DNA of 64,000 bases, from positions 2,867,673 to 2,931,672 of the forward strand of contig NZ_CP067393.1 of assembly GCF_016653615.1 (NCBI RefSeq). The letters are read 5' to 3'. The position numbers were made by a program, and so were the translations under genes. Every line of letters starts with the position of its first letter. Position 1 is the first letter of the stretch. The DNA comes from Entomomonas asaccharolytica (GTDB taxonomy: Bacteria > Pseudomonadota > Gammaproteobacteria > Pseudomonadales > Pseudomonadaceae). This document shows positions 60,595 through 64,000 of the stretch, piece by piece. The notes beneath the pieces are model-generated. The model saw nothing but the letters and a program-made list of their open reading frames with translations. It did no database searches and was not told the DNA's origin.

Positions 60595-61677
60595 TTATCC
60601 TTTAATTAAAGTTTCAACGTGACTAACAATTTGTTTTAAGTCATTTATATTATTACAATTAATAGTTGCATGGCCTACTTTACGGCCTGCCTTAAATGCT
60701 TTGCTATAGTCATGTAAATGACAATTCTCAATACTTAATATCTGATCCTTAGCAGGGATACTACCAATAAAATTTAACATGGCACTTTCACCACGCTTGT
60801 GGGTAGAGCCTAAAGGCAATCCTGCAATAGCTCTTAAATGATTCTCAAATTGACTCGCAACAGAACCTTCTATTGTCCAATGCCCTGAATTATGTACACG
60901 TGGTGCTATTTCATTAGCTTTTAAACCATTTTCCACTTCAAAAAACTCAAACGCCAAAACACCCACATAATCCAATTTTTCTAGCACTTTTGCTACATAA
61001 CTTTCTGCCAGACCCTGCATAGGATGTTGTTCGCTGGCAATAGAAAGATGCAAAATACCTTGGTTATGTTGATTATGCACAAGTGGATAAAAACGAATTA
61101 CTTTATCTTGGCCACGCACTGCAATTAAAGAAACCTCTCCTGAGAAATTAACAAACCCTTCAAGAATACAAGGCACATTACCTAATTCAGCAAAGGCATT
61201 GCTAACATCCGATGGTTGCTTTAATACTTTTTGCCCTTTGCCATCATAACCAAGGGTACGGGTTTTCAACACGGCAGGTAAACCTATCTCTGCCACAGCC
61301 TGTTCTAAATCCTGTTGCGATTCAATATTAGCAAACTCTGGGGTAGGAATAGCTAAAGATTTAAATAAGCTTTTTTCAAACCAACGATCACGGGCAATAC
61401 GCAATGACTCTGCATTCGGGTAAACAGGCACAAAATCACTTAAAAAGGCTACTGTTTCAGCGGGCACACTTTCAAACTCAAAAGTAACCACGTCGACTTC
61501 TTCTGCCAGTTGTCGTAGTGCCTGCTTATCGTCATAATTCGCACAAATATGTTGTCCTAGTGAGGCTGCACAAGCATCCTTAGCTGGGTCTAAAAAGCTA
61601 AACTTCATCCCTAATGAAGTCCCAGCTTGTGCTAACATTTGCCCTAACTGACCACCACCAATTACCCCAACTTTCAT
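60595..61677 (-). CDS. purK: 5-(carboxyamino)imidazole ribonucleotide synthase
   Basis: PurK uses ATP and bicarbonate to carboxylate AIR to N5-CAIR in purine synthesis. The 360-residue protein has the N-terminal MKVGVIGGGQLGQMLAQAG and the ATP-grasp domain with LPAVLKTRTLGYDGKGQ, ANEIAPRVHNSGHWTIE. It follows purE by nine bases. The family, pathway and order are standard for Pseudomonas. Confidence 0.96.
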   Translation of the reverse strand: MKVGVIGGGQLGQMLAQAGTSLGMKFSFLDPAKDACAASLGQHICANYDDKQALRQLAEEVDVVTFEFESVPAETVAFLSDFVPVYPNAESLRIARDRWFEKSLFKSLAIPTPEFANIESQQDLEQAVAEIGLPAVLKTRTLGYDGKGQKVLKQPSDVSNAFAELGNVPCILEGFVNFSGEVSLIAVRGQDKVIRFYPLVHNQHNQGILHLSIASEQHPMQGLAESYVAKVLEKLDYVGVLAFEFFEVENGLKANEIAPRVHNSGHWTIEGSVASQFENHLRAIAGLPLGSTHKRGESAMLNFIGSIPAKDQILSIENCHLHDYSKAFKAGRKVGHATINCNNINDLKQIVSHVETLIKG

Positions 61678-61686
61678 TGATCGCCT

Positions 61687-62178
61687 CTACTCTACTCTTG
61701 GATCAGAATTAGCTAATACTGTTTCTGTTTGTTTTTGTCGATAGGTTTTTAATGCTGTGTGATAGTCAGGATATTTATTACCCAATATACTTGCAGCCAA
61801 TAAGCCTGCATTAACAGCCCCCGCTTTACCAATCGCTAAGGTAGCGACAGGAATACCTGCTGGCATTTGTACAATCGATAATAATGAATCAACCCCTGAT
61901 AACATCGCTGATTGTACAGGTACACCCAATACTGGCAGGTGTGTTTTAGCAGCACACATACCAGGTAGATGAGCTGCACCGCCTGCTCCTGCGATAATAA
62001 CCTCTAAACCTCGTTGTTCGGCTTGCTCAGCGTATTCAAACAATAGGTCAGGTGTACGATGCGCAGATATCACCTTCACTTCATGAGGAATTTTTAATTC
62101 TTCTAAAATGGTTACTGTATGGCACAGGGTCGCCCAATCTGATTTAGACCCCATAATAACGCCAACCAATGCACTCAT
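61687..62178 (-). CDS. purE: N5-CAIR mutase
   Basis: PurE moves the carboxyl group of N5-CAIR to give CAIR, the step after PurK. The 163-residue protein has the class I signature [13 protein letters not shown], the ISAHRTPD histidine motif and the [14 protein letters not shown] loop. It is the first gene of purEK and begins after the terminator of the CYTH gene, so it should have a promoter of its own in the short upstream gap. Confidence 0.96.
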   Translation of the reverse strand: MSALVGVIMGSKSDWATLCHTVTILEELKIPHEVKVISAHRTPDLLFEYAEQAEQRGLEVIIAGAGGAAHLPGMCAAKTHLPVLGVPVQSAMLSGVDSLLSIVQMPAGIPVATLAIGKAGAVNAGLLAASILGNKYPDYHTALKTYRQKQTETVLANSDPRVE

Positions 62179-62202
62179 CTACCTTACCTCTTGGTCAATA
62201 AA

Positions 62203-62240
62203 AACAATAAACCACGCTGATAATGCGTGGTTTTATTAAA
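62203..62240 (-). terminator. Terminator between the CYTH gene and purE
   Basis: AAACCACGC (62209-62217) and GCGTGGTTT (62225-62233) form a 9-bp stem with a 7-base loop. On the minus strand it is followed by ATTGTTTTTATTG. It separates the CYTH gene from purEK. Confidence 0.8.
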
Positions 62241-62256
62241 ACAGAATAATAACTTT

Positions 62257-63237
62257 TTAAGAGTGGTTTAACAACCAATGAGAAGCAGATAATGAAAATA
62301 CCCCCCATCTTGTTTTATTCAACTCTTGTTTAACTTTTTCCATCAATTGCTCATCACTACTTGTAATCATTGATTTCCAGTCGTCTACAATGACACTTAA
62401 TTGAGTCACTAATGAGTCGATTTTCAGCTGCATTAATAGGCTATTTAATTGCTGCAAATGCTCTAACCATGAAACCAGTCTAGTTCTAGAAGGCTGCCAT
62501 ATATAACCTTCTAACAACCTTTGCGACATTGCTAAGTAATAGTGTATAGCTTGGTATGGATTAGTAGAAACTGGCTGTTTAGCTACCGAAAACTGGTAAT
62601 TATCTGGGTTGATTAAACGATAACCTCGTTCAGCTTTACTTGTATCACTTGGCACTAATGGAAATAACTTCGCTAGCTCAATGGCAAAATCTAACATAAC
62701 CGCAGTACTGCCATTTCTTAACTCTAACTCCAACTCATTAATTGGCTCTTGCTTTTGATTGGCTTTAACTAATCCTTGATCTATAGCCACTTCTATTTCA
62801 GCCTGTTCTTTTTCCTTTTGCCAAGTAAATAAAGCATAATTTCTTGTAAAATCTGTTGCAAATATGGGATGTAATTGTGACTTATCTAATTGCGCCAAAC
62901 TCTTAGGCCAATGCTTATTATCCAATAACGATAGATCTAATTCTGGCTTATCAATCAGCCAATCAAATTCATCACGTTCAGAAAAACCGCCTATACTATG
63001 TCCTTTTGCTTTTAGCGTTTGAATATACTGCTCGCCATCCTTACGCACTCTTAATGCTACTTTAGCGGCTGTTAATGCATAATCTGCTGTATCAATATAT
63101 TGATTAAATAGTTCTTTTTGTTGCCAGCTAACTTTACTAAACTGACTAAATATGGGGTGCTGATAAATTTGCGCTAAAGTTTGCTCAGTTGCATAAAGTT
63201 TTATTTCTATTTCTTTTAAACTATTTTGATTGGACAT
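62257..63237 (-). CDS. CYTH domain protein, inorganic triphosphatase-like
   Basis: A 326-residue protein whose first 200 residues form a CYTH tunnel domain: EIEIKL (ExExK) near the start, ALRVRKDGEQYIQTLKAKG, the acidic strand EIEVAIDQG and LELELRNGS. Such domains hydrolyse inorganic triphosphate using magnesium. The remaining 110 residues are helical and may be a reduced CHAD-like domain, shorter than in E. coli YgiF (433 residues). It is divergent from ihfB and ends at a terminator. Confidence 0.85.
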   Translation of the reverse strand: MSNQNSLKEIEIKLYATEQTLAQIYQHPIFSQFSKVSWQQKELFNQYIDTADYALTAAKVALRVRKDGEQYIQTLKAKGHSIGGFSERDEFDWLIDKPELDLSLLDNKHWPKSLAQLDKSQLHPIFATDFTRNYALFTWQKEKEQAEIEVAIDQGLVKANQKQEPINELELELRNGSTAVMLDFAIELAKLFPLVPSDTSKAERGYRLINPDNYQFSVAKQPVSTNPYQAIHYYLAMSQRLLEGYIWQPSRTRLVSWLEHLQQLNSLLMQLKIDSLVTQLSVIVDDWKSMITSSDEQLMEKVKQELNKTRWGVFSLSASHWLLNHS

Positions 63238-63268
63238 AAATACTCATTATTAGCAAAATAAAAAGGTA

Positions 63269-63297
63269 TTGACATAGTTAATAACAATAGTGATATT
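63269..63297 (+). promoter_or_regulatory. Candidate ihfB promoter
   Basis: A perfect TTGACA (63269-63274), 17 bases, then GATATT (63292-63297). It lies about 170 bases before the ihfB start in a 228-base divergent region with the CYTH gene. Other AT-rich -10-like sequences lie nearer the gene, so a second promoter is possible. Confidence 0.5.
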
Positions 63298-63465
63298 GTG
63301 TTACTAGAAATATACAATACTAGATCAATAGCAAAAATTACTATATCATTAAAAACTGCCTCTAAAAAATATAACTTTTTATTAATTTAACTATCTAATA
63401 CCTATATACTTTATTCTTTTTTACGACAATAATAGACATATATTATAAGACGGTTAGGAATGTTT

Positions 63466-63744
63466 ATGAACAAGTCAGAGTTAATTGAAAAAATCGCAAC
63501 AAAAAACAATTCGTTACCATTAAAAACGGTTGAGTCTGCAGTTAAAATATTATTAGAACAACTTTCTGATTCCTTAGAACAAGGACAAAGAATTGAAGTG
63601 CGTGGTTTTGGCAGTTTTTCACTGCATTATCGCAAACCTCGCCAAGGCCGCAACCCTAAAACGGGTGAAATAGTATCCCTAACGGGTAAATTTGTACCTC
63701 ACTTTAAGCCAGGTAAAGAATTAAGAGACAGAGTAAACCAATAA
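63466..63744 (+). CDS. ihfB: Integration host factor subunit beta
   Basis: IHF bends DNA sharply at specific sites and affects replication, recombination and sigma54 promoters. The 92-residue protein matches Pseudomonas Ihf[53 protein letters not shown]. The DNA-intercalating proline is in RNPKTGE. I start at 63466, since AGGA lies six bases before it and the ATG two codons upstream overlaps this site. The usual upstream neighbour rpsA is missing; lapA follows. Confidence 0.95.
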   Translation: MNKSELIEKIATKNNSLPLKTVESAVKILLEQLSDSLEQGQRIEVRGFGSFSLHYRKPRQGRNPKTGEIVSLTGKFVPHFKPGKELRDRVNQ

Positions 63745-63766
63745 TTTTTTTATAAAAGGAAGGGTC

Positions 63767-64000
63767 ATGCGTCGATTTCAGCAAGTACTTTTATTTCTTA
63801 TGCTGTTAGTAATAGCATTATTTGTATTAGTTTTTATTTTAGAAAATGAAACACAAGTTGCTATTAGCTTTCTAAGCTACATGACTCCTACTATGCCTCT
63901 TGCTGTATTATTAGTTGCTGCGTTTTTATTAGGTTTAATTTTGGCATTATTTATCAGTTATTTAGTGTTGCTTAAATTCAAAATAAAATTAGCATCAACT
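63767..64000 (+). CDS. lapA: LapA-domain membrane protein, 3' end cut by window edge
   Basis: AAGGAAGG precedes the ATG by a few bases, and 78 codons are visible before the window ends: MRRFQQVLLFLMLLVIALFV, then LENETQVAISFLSYMTP and a second membrane helix VAAFLLGLILALFISYLV. Two helices flanking a short periplasmic loop are typical of LapA (YciS), which takes part in lipopolysaccharide assembly control. In Pseudomonas and relatives it follows ihfB, as here. Confidence 0.85.
   Translation, partial: MRRFQQVLLFLMLLVIALFVLVFILENETQVAISFLSYMTPTMPLAVLLVAAFLLGLILALFISYLVLLKFKIKLAST

Overview
This window is a contiguous chromosomal segment from an AT-rich gammaproteobacterium of the Pseudomonas lineage. 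RpoB, RpoC, DnaE, AccA, PmbA and IhfB all read as close relatives of the Pseudomonas proteins. The class D beta-lactamase resembles the OXA-50 (PoxB) family, and creBC and the arsC-hda pair keep Pseudomonas-like neighbours. The low GC by eye, with many gene orders broken, fits a host-associated, Entomomonas-like member of the family. That genus assignment is inference from memory, not a search. I see no prophage, IS transposase, CRISPR array or rRNA operon.

Region 1 (1-17.8 kb, all minus strand) is the translation/transcription core: a partial MoxR ATPase, then reading along the minus strand tRNA-Tyr, tRNA-Gly, tRNA-Thr, tRNA-Trp, secE, nusG, rplK, rplA, rplJ, rplL, rpoB, rpoC, rpsL, rpsG, fusA, tuf. 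Visible control elements include a stable-RNA type promoter, the L10 leader, a candidate L1 site, an rplL-rpoB attenuator cluster and a terminator plus promoter between rpoC and rpsL. The tuf copy usually found between tRNA-Thr and tRNA-Trp is absent. Region 2 (17.8-31 kb) holds accA, dnaE, gstA, an orphan autotransporter, and the TldD/PmbA protease pair with darP between them.

Region 3 (31-43.3 kb) holds an EamA transporter, the CreBC two-component system, a class D beta-lactamase, two small ORFs (one resembling the first 30 residues of CreD), the glutathione-dependent formaldehyde pathway (frmA-frmB), a XRE regulator and a solitary PilY1. Four cre-tag-like half-sites at exact 11-bp spacing lie between the beta-lactamase and the CreD-like ORF. 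Region 4 (43.3-54.5 kb) has a GNAT enzyme, an MFS-ykgJ-glycerate kinase-uvrC run, the rtcB2-prfH damaged-ribosome repair pair, a lipoprotein esterase with a membrane glutaredoxin, an Fe-alcohol dehydrogenase and a CDF transporter. Region 5 (54.5-64 kb) has rph, an MdtD-like exporter, yheU/yihY, arsC, hda, DUF3299, purEK, a CYTH protein, ihfB and a partial lapA.

The most interesting observations are: (i) the 5' leader of rtcB2-prfH, which contains a 13-codon ORF with a near-perfect Shine-Dalgarno locked in a 10-bp stem, mutually exclusive with a second stem, and looks like an undescribed attenuator or translational switch; (ii) two copies of a 104-bp element with terminal inverted repeats, each supplying the stop codon of a gene (creC, prfH), which look like a miniature mobile element; (iii) the cre-tag-like array linking CreBC to blaOXA. 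None has been tested here by any search or folding program.
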